Positions 11,320 to 29,652 of a stretch of DNA of 64,000 nucleotides are shown piece by piece. A program made the position numbers and the translations under genes. How positions within the stretch are numbered: the stretch's first letter is position 1; each line of letters opens with the position of its first letter. Source of the stretch: Gordionus sp. m RMFG-2023 (Eukaryota; Nematomorpha; Gordioida; Chordodea; Parachordodidae); NCBI RefSeq assembly GCF_954871325.1, contig NC_088775.1, forward strand, positions 1,039,473 through 1,103,472, given 5' to 3'. The notes under the pieces were generated by a model. The model was not told where the DNA came from and searched no databases. It saw only the letters and a list, made by a program, of their open reading frames with translations.

Positions 11320-11613
11320 GTGTACAGTAAAAAACGTCAGAACATTTTAACTGTTACGATTCGATGAATACCCATGCAATCGCGCCACTGTGAATTCAAG
11401 GTAACTTTGGCCATCTCTATTGTGGCCTAGTCTCAAGCTTTTAGCCTAAAAAATTGAATTAAGCTTCTAAGTTGAGACTCTCAACTTGAAGATTGATTAG
11501 AATATTTCTGGATAAAAATATGCTAGTTGACTGAAGTTAGGTAGTTTAACAACACTAGTGTACAGTAAAAAACGTCAGAACATTTTAACTGTTACGATTC
11601 GATAAATACCCAT
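11138..11613 (+). repeat. Tandem duplication of 238 bp
   Basis: 11138-11375 and 11376-11613 are nearly identical, with only a few single-base differences. The unit starts inside the family C terminal repeat, covers the right half of family D and ends at GATTCGATRAATACCCATG. It is a recent local duplication rather than two insertions. Confidence 0.9.
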
Positions 11614-11675
11614 GGATGATATATTTAAAAAAAAATTAATAAAAAAGAGGGAAGACATGGGGAGTACATTTGGTA

Positions 11676-12574
11676 CAGGGGAAGATTAGGCCACTCCAAA
11701 CCCTATTTTTTTTAATCTGACAAATTTTCTAGAATCAATATAAACAGGAAAATTTAATATTATAACTGAAAGCTATTTATTAAAATTAGCGGTCTTCGGT
11801 CATGGTTGGTCATGGTAAAGTTGGGACACGCCATTTTAGCTCACTTTTACCATTTGTAAGTTTACGCGAAATTACAAACAAAAGGAAAGGAAAACATCTT
11901 CTTGTGTAAAGAAGTTTATGGAAGAGCCTCAAGTACACGAATACCACGTCTATCATAAATTTATCATGTTATTTTTTTACAGGTATTTATTTAATTATAT
12001 ATGTATTTTTCTTTAGTAACTCCTAAATCGATACTTATGTTTGTTATGTATTACAAATATTATCAATAAAATCAATTATTTCATTGACTCTAAGTCTCAT
12101 TGGAATATGCTTCACAGACTCTAAGTCTCATTGGAATATGTTTAACAGACTTTAGCCTCACTGGAATATGTTTCCCATTCAGTCTCACTGGAATATGTTT
12201 CACAGACTCTAAGTCTCATAGGAATATGTTTTACAGACTTCAGTCTCACTGGAATATGTTTCACAGACTTCAATTTCACAGACTCTAGTCTCACTGGAAT
12301 ATGTTTCACAGACTTCTAGTTTCTCTGGAATACCGATTTTTAATTAATTTATTTATTTAGACCTCTATCTTATGAGTGAACCAACTATCACATATGTGTG
12401 TCCCACCGTTACCCAGAATATATCACAGTTGGGACACTAAAAATTTTTTCAAATAACCTATAACTTTTAGGATACAGATGATGTTTTGCTTATCCATAAT
12501 TAGTCTAATTTAATTGATTTTAATTCAGGTTTAAACACGAAAAATGTCCCAAACCATCCCCGGTCTCCCCCTAC
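11676..12574. mobile_element. Probable non-autonomous DNA transposon of about 0.9 kb
   Basis: The left end CAGGGGAAGATTAGGCCACT and the reverse complement of the right end (GTAGGGGGAGACCGGGGATG) are similar. TTGGGACA-type words recur inside (11822, 12433). No transposase frame is visible. The superfamily is undecided and the borders are approximate. Confidence 0.5.
12087..12335 (+). repeat. Minisatellite, about 30-bp unit, 8-9 copies
   Basis: The unit is CTCTAAGTCTCATTGGAATA followed by TGTTTCACAGA, with small length changes (29-31 bp) and one partial unit near 12268. It lies inside the putative transposon. The short open frame here is a by-product of the repeat. Confidence 0.85.
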
Positions 12575-12861
12575 TACAATTTAGAGGTAGGAATCGATAA
12601 GTATTAAAAACCGGATAAAATGCGAAAAGTTTTACAAGTCCGACAATCGCTGAATCATAAACTTACGAGGAACTTTAAAAGAGATTGACACTGGGGTTTA
12701 TGAATGACAGGCGTGTCGCGGATTTGGAATATTAAAATCAAATTTAATAAATGTTATTATAAATATAATATCAATCATTTGGCAATTATAGTATTTATTA
12801 GTGGTTGTGTTTTATAATATATATTATGCCCCCCTAAAAAAAAATTTGAATATCAAAATAT

Positions 12862-13029
12862 TAGAGTTGTTAAAAGATACTTTTTAAATGGATCTTGATA
12901 CAGATACATCGTCTAAAATAATATCTAGATACAGATATTTTAATCAAAAATCTATGTATATTACAGATACAGATATCACATTTTTATATCTAAATACAGG
13001 ATTTGCATCTAGATCCTTTAACAACTCTG
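12862..13029 (+). mobile_element. MITE family B, hAT-like, 168 bp
   Basis: The ends are TAGAGTTGTTAAAAGATAC and CCTTTAACAACTCTG, with a perfect 8-bp duplication CAAAATAT (12854-12861, 13030-13037). Confidence 0.9.
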
Positions 13030-13314
13030 CAAAATATATATCGGTTGAACTAAATTACTTGAAAATCAATTTTGATCAGATAAAATAAATTATTTCTACT
13101 ATAACCCAAAGGTGATTCTTTTATATTACAGAGGACTTTTATACAAAGGTTCTAAATATGAAAACATTAATTAGAGATTATCTTCAAAATTTTCATGGCA
13201 AAATTGTTTACAAGGCGAAGCTTTTATAATAAACTTAAATTATACAAATATCATATGTTGAGCCAAAATTTAGGAAGATATCAGATAAAAATATTATCTC
13301 TGATTTGACGGGCG

Positions 13315-20921
<7,607 letters not shown>

Positions 20922-21925
20922 CTTAATGATATCGGGTTAATTTAAGAAAACAAAAAAATTATGTATATATAATATTAACTGGGGATGGGGAGGGGGGGGT
21001 AATGGAACCAAATCTTACAGCGCTTCTTGAGGGAAATCCTTTTAGGGAGAAGATCTGAATCTTCAAAAAAAAACCCCTAATATCTGTAGCGATAGTTTTT
21101 AGTGAAAAAAAAACAGTCGTTTTTACTCAAAAATGGGCTGAAACGGCTAAGAGAATCTCTTTCTCAGCCCTACCATGTTAAGAGTCTCCGATTCTTTGAG
21201 TAATATTGATTCGTTATTTCAATACTTCGAGCCCTTTCTTTTAGCGGATTTACCGTTCGATCCTATTCATATCCCGGTTTATTAGCCCTCCGTTATGCCC
21301 ATATCCGGCAAACGTTTCCCCGGAATCCTCACACTTCCTACTTTACTTTATTCTAATCCAAATCCCCTTCCCTTCCTCCAATAAATATTAACTATTGACT
21401 AGATGGTACCCTAGCTGAAATACACTCACCCCCTCTAACCCACCCATGCTGAAATCTTACTGACATGTGGATCGCAATACGAGCAAACTCCCCAACCAAT
21501 TTCTACTAGATTTTTCTAGCGTTTAGTTATAATGCCAAGAACTGCCATCCTCTCTTATTTTTCTCGAGGAACCAAACCGGGTTATTCGAGTCAACACAAA
21601 TAAATTTTAAATTTACCCGTAACGTCGTCAAAATTTATTCGATAGAAATTTAAACCGCGGATATTTTTCGCATTATAATTTCTTTCAATAGATGGAGGTA
21701 AAAAAAAAAAATTTTTTTTTTTTTAAAAACATTATAAAATTTAAAACTTTATATATTTAAAAAACTTTAAAAAACTTTATTAAAATAGAATAAAATTTAT
21801 TTAACAAATATCATTTATCACAAATCATTATTTCTTTCGAATAAACGCGTTAAGAAGTATTAAGTGACGAATAAATTATGTTTACAAAACGTGATTTTAC
21901 TATATAAACTGATGAATATAGTGGA
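20922..21925. other. Intergenic, no gene seen
   Basis: 5' flank of VWC-like gene 1 followed by mixed and pyrimidine-rich sequence. I found no frame, RNA gene or known repeat apart from homopolymer runs. Confidence 0.4.
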
Positions 21926-22046
21926 AAGAAATAAAAGAAAGAAAAAAAGAAAAGAAAGAAAAGAAAGAAAAGAAAGAAAAGAAAGAAAAGAAAGAAACGA
22001 AAGAAAAGAAAGAAACGAAAGAAAAGAAAGAAAGAAAGAAACGATT
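21926..22046 (+). repeat. (AAAG)n / AAAGAAAAG microsatellite
   Basis: Purine tract with a mixed 4-bp and 9-bp period and scattered ACG interruptions. Confidence 0.9.
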
Positions 22047-22797
22047 TTAAAAATTTCTGAAAGTTTCTGGAAGCAATATCAGATTTTCAAAGTGATTTCA
22101 TGTAGCTGAAACGGTTAGAATAAAATGACACAGACTCCTTCCCCCGCTAAAAAAGTTCCCTTTAAAAAATACGAACTGTAAATATTATCACGTGGGAGGA
22201 TATTCTAGAAAAAATAACTATCAGAAATCCCCATCCCCCCCCAGAAAATTACAGGAAATGGGTTTGTAAGTAAAATCGTGCAGATCCCTTTTGTTTTTCT
22301 TCTCCTTATCTTATTTGATAGGAGAAGAGGGAGATGTGTTCCTTAGGATATTTTCCAGGGATCTTCCGAGCTATTTTTTCCCTATAGGTATTTCCAAGAA
22401 CCGAACGGAACTGCTAAACCAGACTGATCGGATTGTCAATCTTCTAGATTTCTTTTCAATATTTTAGTATATCTTTTACCCCTTCCCTGGGTTATTTCAG
22501 TATCCGGATTATTAAATATGGCAAACAATCTGAAAAAAAAATCGTAGAGGTAGGTTTTAAAGGCGTTTTAGAAATTGAGGAAACGTATGAGTATAATTTC
22601 TAAAGTTTCTTTCATAGTTTTTAAAAAAAATGTTTCCTTTTCTTGGGCGCTTTTAGGATACATTTTATTTAGTCCACCCTTTTAGAGAATCAATTCTTGT
22701 CCAGTGCCAATTCCGTCATCATCATCATCATCATCATTCTTAAATCATTCAATTGATCGTAATATTTAAAACATAATTATGTAAGAATTGCGGATAT

Positions 22798-22981
22798 AGG
22801 GGAAATTTAACAAACAGAGATCGATTTATAGGACAACTCATTATACCCGGGGTAAAATGGAACTGGGGCAGGTTCGGGCCCCTCTTAGCAAATCGGTTTT
22901 GATAAATAAGTTCCCGTTACCAAAATTTCCATTAAATGACAAATTAAAATTCTCGAACACGGGTTCGGGTTCACATCCCTC
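22798..22981 (+). mobile_element. MITE family G copy, left end lost
   Basis: It shares ACAGAGATCGATTTATAGGAC, the GGGGTAAAATGGAACTGGGG block and the end GGGTTCACATCCCT with the copy at 9010-9254. Confidence 0.65.
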
Positions 22982-23407
22982 ATTCGAAGTTTTAATTTAT
23001 TGATTAAAGTTCGAGATTGTGTTGTAAAAGTTTTTTTTTTTAGACGCGACATATGGGGGATTGGCGGGAACGGATCGTGACCGGAAGCGAGGAGCAAGAA
23101 TTCCATCCGTTAAAAACATAATTAATTCGAAAACGCGTTACTCGACAAAATAATTTAAGTCGTTATTTACGAAAAGAAAATATTAGTTTTTTTTAAAGAA
23201 AAAAAACAACTTGTTTTCGAGATAATTAAATCGTTGTTTTTTTGTTCTGAGGGTTTGTGGTTCGATTCCCGGCTCAGTTAATTTGTCGCGTTTTCTTCTT
23301 TTTTCCTCCACCTATTTCGTGCCTAGATTTCTGTTGCTAGGCAGGAAGAGTTGTTTTCGTTCAATAACAGCTCCCCAAGAGATCCATAGAATTGTCATTC
23401 AACCCAG

Positions 23408-23633
23408 TAGTGCTATTAAACGGCCCTTTTTGAGGCGATTTTTAAAAACCGCTAACTCAATATTTCATCCAGAATAATATTAAGCAGAGCCTGAAGATTT
23501 TGCTCTTAGAAAGAACAAAGGTTTAGACATCGAAACCTGGAGGCGCCAATATTTTTCTGGCTAAAATATTGACTAAAATATTGAGTTAGCCGTTTAGAAA
23601 AATCTTCTCGAAACGAGCCTTTTAACAACACTA
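23408..23633 (+). mobile_element. MITE family A, hAT-like, 226 bp, with target duplication
   Basis: The ends are TAGTGCTATTAAACGG and CCTTTTAACAACACTA. The perfect 8-bp duplication CAACCCAG (23400-23407, 23634-23641) fixes the true borders of family A. Most of the element is palindromic. Confidence 0.92.
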
Positions 23634-23804
23634 CAACCCAGTATTTTATTGATAATAATTTAATTTTCAAAAATGGTTGCTACCATGTGAAGGGTGATAC
23701 TATACTTACGTTTTCAAGGGGAATTTTGTAGATGTTTGTAATCAATTTATAAATGTTTTTTTATACAAAGATATGAACCGTATCTCGAAAAAATAATATT
23801 ATAT

Positions 23805-24018
<214 letters not shown>

Positions 24019-24118
24019 AATTTCCCTTTGTGCCACCTACGAGCAAAAATCTTAAAGGCTTGCATAAATAATTGTCTCGATTAAATATCGAAATTAGCAC
24101 AACCGTTTAACAAACATA
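24019..24118 (+). mobile_element. MITE family A, right half only
   Basis: It starts at the edge of the (AAAG)n tract and keeps CTACGAGCAAAAATC, GGCTTGCATAA and ACCGTTTAACAA. Confidence 0.55.
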
Positions 24119-24683
24119 ATTTAGGATCTTCGCAAGGAAAAAAATAAATATATATCGAACCAACCGGATCTTTCGCGCATTTTTCTTTCGGGGCAGAAAC
24201 CCGAAAAAAATGACAATTTCGATGCAATGCTTTATCACTTTTTTTTTATAAATTTACATTATTTATTAAAATTAATTCTATATCCTTTATAAATATTATT
24301 ATTATACAAGATAATATAATATAACAAAATTTATCTCCCATATACAAAATTTATAATGCCTTTCTGAATAATCTTCCTTTTTTTTTTCTTCCTATTTTGC
24401 CAAAAAATACAAATTTAATAAATTATTAATTCCCGTTCAATATATTGCTAACGTCAAACAGAGATAAAAATTTTTTTTACTCTTTTTCAAAATCATTCGT
24501 TTAAAACAGTTATATTTTTACGCGAATGTATTATTTATTTATTTATTTAAATTTTAAATAATATTTAATTTTATTATTTAAATTAATATTTAATGAAGAT
24601 ACAAATTTAAAAAAAAAAAATATCCCTTAAAAAGTATCTTTTTGATCTAGTATTTTAATTATTAAAGATAAATAAGTATATAT

Positions 24684-24895
24684 TAAATTATCCTGGGAGA
24701 AGAAAATTTTTTTTCTAAGAAACTATTGCTAGGAATATTAAATCGTTCCAGGAGAAAGAAAATCTTTTCTAGAACTATTACTTGGAATATTAAATCATCC
24801 TAGGGAGAAAAAAAAAATATTTATATTATGAATATTGAATCATCCCTGGAGAATAAAATCTTTTCTCTAGAACTATTGCCAGGGACAAAATTGTC
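24684..24895 (+). repeat. Imperfect tandem repeat, about 54-bp unit, 4 copies, upstream of the GPCR
   Basis: TAAATYATCCYRGGAGA words start at 24685, 24739, 24792 and 24836, each followed by AAATCTTTTCTAGAACTATT and a C(C/T)AGG or TGG word. The repeat ends 46 bp before the GPCR start codon, so it occupies the place of a promoter or 5' UTR. No function is shown. Confidence 0.7.
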
Positions 24896-24941
24896 GCACT
24901 GTTATTATTCGAATATATATAAGTAAATTGGAAAAATAAAA

Positions 24942-26870
24942 ATGGCGTTGGGAAATGATCCCATTTTTAGGGTACTTAACGTAACTTTCGCGGACGCGTC
25001 GCGTGCCCGCTTTTCAAACGAAACCGTTCCGCATAAAATCGACGATTTGTTTGACGGTAGTGCCGCTCTGCTTTTGCAAGAGATCAACAAGATAGCCTCC
25101 TTGATCTTGCTGATAGCGGGCATCATTGGCAACTCGTGCGGCATTGTATGTTCCAAGCACGAGTACTCTTGTTCTGGCGATGATAAAGAAGGGGAATTAC
25201 CTACCCTATCTTCCTTCAGGATGTACATGCAAGCATCCAAAAGTCGTACCAACCATTTAAACGTCGCCGATTTAAGGACTTCTTCCCCTTTTAAAAAGGA
25301 GGACTCGATCGGTAAGAAGTCGTTAGCTAATCGTAACAATCGCTACTTGTTACTCTGGTTTTTTCGGGTAAATCTGCTCAACACCTTGTTCATTATCATA
25401 TCCCCCGTGACCAAATTGTACGCCTCGCCTAGGCACACGCCGGCATTGTGGTCCAAGGCCTGGATTAAGTACCTAGCGTATTGGCACTACCCCATATCGA
25501 AGGTCTTCATATCGTTCGGGTTCATAATTTACGTCATATATTTCGCCAATCAGATGTTGGCTCTCACCGAACCCTTTTATTATCGCAATAAGATAACGCG
25601 ACGGAAAATCAATATCGTCCTGATATTATGCTTGATGTACGTAACGGTGTGGTATATACCAACTTACAAATGGTTTACAGTGATGGAATTGCATAGAACT
25701 AATATCACAAACGTATCCGACACTTCTCAAGGCTTCTACATCTATCAAGTGAATAAAATGTTTAACGATAATTACCCGGTTGAGCCGCTAGGTATTCTCT
25801 GGGTAGTGTACCAAATCATGAGGGAGGCTCTCGTTAACATCTTACCATTTACAGCTGTGGTGATATGCAAGATGCAGATAGTCAGGAAGAACAAGAAACG
25901 CCGCAAGAAATTTAGGTTGAGTTCAAACACGATCGCGATTAATAAATCGGAAGAGAATTCGCATAGCAGAAGCGGATATAATATGAACGACAATTCCAAG
26001 ACGGACAGGAAAATGGAGGGGAGTGTTGCCGATCGTTCTAATTTTACTAAAATGGATCAAATAAACAAAAGTGGAACAAATCTTAACGTGACCCACCATA
26101 ACATAGCCCTAGCATCTGAGCACCTTTACTCGCCCATAATCAAAATTCCTTCCATGTCAGATAACGTCCCTAAGCTAAATATTTCAACGATATTTAATCG
26201 TGAAACTTTATCCATTTCATCTTACGAACCTAAATCAACATCTAAGAGTAACTTCAATCAAAGTCATAATACTAGTACTAATAATGATATAAATTATAAC
26301 AATAACAATAATTTTAATAATAATAATAACATTAACAATAATAATAACATTAACAATAATACTAACATTAACAATAATAATAATGATAATGACAAAGATA
26401 ATGTAAAATCAAGATCTTCTAATCTCCTTCGGTTACTAAGTCCGGCTCACAGGAAGGTTCACCCAAGTAAAAGCCCTAGAAAGTCAGTTTCTGCGATTAG
26501 CGGCCCTTTCAGAGAACGGCTTCAAGAACGTCTGATTAAAGAAAATAAAAGACACATAAAGACCCTGATAGTTTTAAGCATAGAATTCGTGATTTTTATG
26601 TTACCTATTGCCGTGATGGAAATGTCCATAGATTTTATGATACCTAGAGTGGGAGCTTTCTTACTCTCTAACATATACGTCTTACTGTTACTCCTTCAAA
26701 TGATCTACGTGTGCTGCACCTTTCACATCAATTACATCTTCAACACCCTTTACAGAGACTTTGTCAAGCAAGCGATGAGAGCAAAGATGCGCAAAAATCA
26801 CAAATATCTCAAGTACTTGCTGAGAAAATTCAGGATTCTTATAGCTCGAGGGATGCGGAAAATAATTTAA
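24942..26870 (+). CDS. Divergent class A GPCR, FMRFamide/myosuppressin-receptor-like (642 aa, intronless)
   Basis: A seven-helix receptor. TM1 is at about 50-71 (GIIGNS, N64), TM2 at 134-160, TM3 at 178-208, TM4 at 223-240, TM5 at 285-310 (NILPFTAVVI), TM6 at 562-590 (FVIFMLPIAV) and TM7 at 597-625 (HINYIFNTLYRDF). The short N-terminus has glycosylation sites N13 and N26. The WHYPI...ALTEPFYY segment and the TM5 LPF motif recall FMRFamide-type peptide receptors, an assignment from pattern only. Odd points: no DRY (TEP instead), no cysteines to form the usual TM3-ECL2 disulfide, a first cytoplasmic loop of about 60 residues, and a third loop of about 245 residues rich in Ser and Lys with a poly-Asn run (about 445-485). 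The basic C-tail is short. It starts at AAAAATGG and ends with TAA. The intact 642-codon frame with four conserved helices argues for a live gene. Confidence 0.85.
   Translation: MALGNDPIFRVLNVTFADASRARFSNETVPHKIDDLFDGSAALLLQEINKIASLILLIAGIIGNSCGIVCSKHEYSCSGDDKEGELPTLSSFRMYMQASKSRTNHLNVADLRTSSPFKKEDSIGKKSLANRNNRYLLLWFFRVNLLNTLFIIISPVTKLYASPRHTPALWSKAWIKYLAYWHYPISKVFISFGFIIYVIYFANQMLALTEPFYYRNKITRRKINIVLILCLMYVTVWYIPTYKWFTVMELHRTNITNVSDTSQGFYIYQVNKMFNDNYPVEPLGILWVVYQIMREALVNILPFTAVVICKMQIVRKNKKRRKKFRLSSNTIAINKSEENSHSRSGYNMNDNSKTDRKMEGSVADRSNFTKMDQINKSGTNLNVTHHNIALASEHLYSPIIKIPSMSDNVPKLNISTIFNRETLSISSYEPKSTSKSNFNQSHNTSTNNDINYNNNNNFNNNNNINNNNNINNNTNINNNNNDNDKDNVKSRSSNLLRLLSPAHRKVHPSKSPRKSVSAISGPFRERLQERLIKENKRHIKTLIVLSIEFVIFMLPIAVMEMSIDFMIPRVGAFLLSNIYVLLLLLQMIYVCCTFHINYIFNTLYRDFVKQAMRAKMRKNHKYLKYLLRKFRILIARGMRKII
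26280..26400 (+). repeat. AAT/AAC-rich coding microsatellite (poly-Asn)
   Basis: In-frame AAT/AAC triplets in the third cytoplasmic loop of the GPCR, broken by ATT, ACT and GAT codons. Length may vary between individuals. Confidence 0.85.
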
Positions 26871-26895
26871 AACAAATCACGTGTTATTTTTTTAG

Positions 26896-27142
26896 CAGGG
26901 ATGTGAACCCGACCTCGCCGGTTCAAGAATTTTAAATTTCGTTTAACGGAAATGTTGATAACGGGAACTTCAACCGAAACCGATTTATTAAGAAGGGTCC
27001 AAACTTGCCCCAAGCTCACTTTACCCCGGGTTTAATGAATCGTCTCCTAAAATCGGTCCTCTGTTTGTTCTGGCGGTTTCAAAAAATGCCCCAACCAAAC
27101 AATTTTAGAATTTTCTGAACCGGGGTTCGGGATCACGTCCCT
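26896..27142 (-). mobile_element. MITE family G copy just after the GPCR stop
   Basis: The ends are CAGGGATGTGAACCCGAC and GGGATCACGTCCCT. The core (CCCCAAGCTCACTTTACCCC) is the reverse complement of the 9010 copy. It starts 25 bp after the TAA, so it must lie in, or end, the 3' UTR. Confidence 0.75.
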
Positions 27143-27364
27143 TGCCTATAGTAGTTATAACTTTAATCTCGACTTTATAAGATTTATCCAAAGATTATTT
27201 TATTTTTTTTTCTTCTCTCAAAAATTTACATATTTTATAATCCCTTACATTCCTTATTTAAAATTAAATAATAAAATATATATATACATATTCTTCTTCT
27301 TCACCCAAAAAAAATTATCATTTTTTTAATAATTACCATTAACGCAATCCTAGCTAGCATTCTC

Positions 27365-27760
27365 GTTAGACGGTTCCTATTCGAGTCCGGTTTTGAGTCC
27401 GGTTTTGAGTCCGGTTTTGAGTCCGGTTTTGAGTCCGGTTTTGAGTCCGGTTTTGAGTCCGGTTTTGAGTCCGGTTTTGAGTCCGGTTTTGAGTCCGGTT
27501 TTGAGTCCGGTTTTGAGTCCGGTTTTGAGTCCGGTTTTGAGTCCGGTTTTGAGTCCGGTTTTGAGTCCGGTTTTGAGTCCGGTTTTGAGTCCGGTTTTTT
27601 AAAGTAAAGAGCCTATCCAGAAAAAAAATAAATATTGCATTTAACCGCAAGATTTCGCTAAATAGAGATGTTCAAATCATTGTTGCCATCTACGACCAAA
27701 AATGGGAATCGCGTAATATTTTTTTTCTTCTTCTAAGATAATCGAGGAGAGTCGTTCAAA
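27365..27760 (+). mobile_element. MITE family A copy carrying an expanded 12-bp minisatellite
   Basis: The remnant right of the minisatellite has CCAGAAAAAAAATAAATATT, AAGATTTCGCTAAATAGAGA and CATCTACGACCAAAAATGGG. To the left is GACGGTTCCTATTCGAG. Both belong to family A. Confidence 0.6.
27383..27598 (+). repeat. Minisatellite (GAGTCCGGTTTT)18
   Basis: Eighteen near-perfect 12-bp units. The unit matches the family A terminal motif CGTTTTGAGCCGATTTT, so it grew from a MITE end. Because 12 is a multiple of 3, it yields open SPVL and QNRT frames that are not genes. Confidence 0.95.
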
Positions 27761-28351
27761 CAACCCTTATCCTAGCCGCCACATTTGACGTAACCGGAAG
27801 GAATAAGGGGGGGGGGTGGTGGTTTAAGTAAGAAATTTCCTCTCTGCATCGATTCTCGTAAATATAATTTTAATCCCATAATTACCCTACACAAGCCCAC
27901 CCCCCCCCCCCCATAACAATAATATTATAAATAAAAATAATAAATAATAATAATAATTTTTGAAATAAAAGTAAATATTTGTTTTGTTTTTTTTTAAAAA
28001 AAAAAAAAAAATTGATTAAATTCCCCCCAAAAATTTGTGAAAGTATAAATGGCGAAAAAAAAACCAGAAATTATTCTTTAAAAAAAATGTATTGCAAAAA
28101 TTGTAATTTTTTTTTAGACATAAGAAATAAAACTGAACTAATAGTTGACACCCTACACCTTTTTCGAAAAAATTCCTGGCGACGTCTACTGGTCGTGATT
28201 GTCATTTTTATTCGTAAAATGCAAACTGATTATGTCGCGATTGTCGTTGATTAGTTTATAAAATGTCATTAAAATTGAGTGTGTCGTGATTCGTAAAATG
28301 TAGTATAACGCAAATTTTGATTATTTTTAAAAATTAGTTATCAAATAAGTG

Positions 28352-28405
28352 GAGGGTTAGAGTTAGGGTTGGGTTAGGGTTAGGGTTAGGGTTAGGGTAG
28401 GGTTT
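28352..28405 (+). repeat. Interstitial telomere-like (TTAGGG)n tract
   Basis: About eight units of TTAGGG with variants (GTTAGAG, TTGGG, GTAGGG). This is the common animal telomere unit. The site is internal, 24-28 kb from the nearest window edge. Confidence 0.8.
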
Positions 28406-28845
28406 GATATTGTAAATGTTTAAAAAAAGAGAGAGATCAAAAAAAAATGTAATCTTTATCGAACATTAAACTATTTCACGTTTGAATTTAAATAAAACTA
28501 AATTATTTGGTATTTTTAAAATATAAACTTTATTTAACTTTTATGATCACTGTTCTTTTATGAATAATATTATTTAAATTAAATAAAAAGTTTAGAGTGA
28601 TTTTAAAAGATTCTGTCAATACGACCCCGTGTCTTAATTATTACGATCTTATATACATATCATGTATATTAACCTCTAGTGTCATGCCAATCATTAGGGC
28701 TATATGCTAAAATATCTAATGTTGAAAGTTAATCTACTAGTTTTAGTTAAGTTTCTATATAATTTTCAAAGGTAAATAGATGCAATATTAAGTACCATTT
28801 AGAAATTATTCGTGTAATCTATAACTCGTCATTTTCATTATCCTC

Positions 28846-28877
28846 TCCTTCCTTCCTTTCCTTCCTTCCTTCCTTCA
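28846..28877 (+). repeat. (CCTT)n short microsatellite
   Basis: About 32 bp of CTTCC repeats. Confidence 0.85.
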
Positions 28878-29135
28878 AACCGTTTATAAAATAATGATTA
28901 ATTTAAATTGTATGCTAAAATTAACAAATCTTTACCAGTAACAAACAAAGAAAAATTGAGCAATAAAAAGTAATTAAAACTGCACTACGTACCCCTAGCA
29001 ATTTGGAATTTTAAATCTTAAAAAACCTGATACACAGAGTTGAAAACGATTACTATAAAGTGAAAGAGTTTGAATAATAATTAGATTTTTTTTTCTATCC
29101 GATATGTAAAACAATTTCTAAAAAGCCGATTAGAT

Positions 29136-29652
29136 CCAATGAGATATAATAATAACTAGACTCGCATTCATTAAAAGTGTAGCATCAATGAAAAACAGCT
29201 GTGGACGCCATTTTGGTTACCCGTTATATCATTATTTATAAAAAATTTAAAACGAGAGGCCAATTTATTCCCATGTCTGTCGAGGAGATGATAAGGAACA
29301 AAGATGTCAATTTAATACTAGTTTTTAACATGAGAATAATTATCTTATGAGTTACTAAAATGGCGGATCCAGCTGATTTGAATTCAACGACGCTTTAGGC
29401 CGCATTCATAGTGGATCCGATCCGACACGATTTAACAGCTGATCAATTTTTAAAATCGGTTTATGAGAATCACTTTTTCTTTATTAAAACCAATATTTCT
29501 TAGCTTATTATCATGTATAGAATTAAAGACAAAATTAATATTATTACAAAAATATTGATCTCATCAACAGATTTTAAAAATCGATCAGCTGTTAAGTCGT
29601 GTCGTATCGGATCCACTATGAATGCGGCCTTAGGTATTATTATATGTCATTG
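29136..29652 (+). mobile_element. MITE family E with a nested PIF/Harbinger-like element
   Basis: The ends are CCAATGAGATATAATAATA and TATTATTATATGTCATTG. The perfect 8-bp duplication GATTAGAT is at 29128-29135 and 29653-29660. The inner AACAGCTGTGGACGCCATTT block matches the copy at 13511. It is interrupted at 29398-29628. Confidence 0.85.
29398..29628 (+). mobile_element. MITE family C variant, PIF/Harbinger-like, 231 bp, nested
   Basis: The perfect terminal repeats are GGCCGCATTCATAGTGGATC on both arms. The 3-bp duplication TTA is at 29395-29397 and 29629-29631. Inner ACGATTTAACAGCTGATC and ATCAGCTGTTAAGTCGT arms link it to the copies at 10927 and 14835. Confidence 0.9.

Noticed and set aside
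23255-23280. tRNA B-box-like word GGTTCGATTCC
   Set aside because: The flanking five-base stem does not pair and no A box or cloverleaf can be built; at most a chance match or SINE scrap.
24905-25339. 144-residue minus-strand frame
   Set aside because: Antisense shadow of the GPCR exon; the plus-strand frame has clear membrane helices.
27366-27650. Frames of QNRT or SPVL repeats
   Set aside because: A 12-bp minisatellite is open in several frames; no signal sequence or non-repeat domain is attached.
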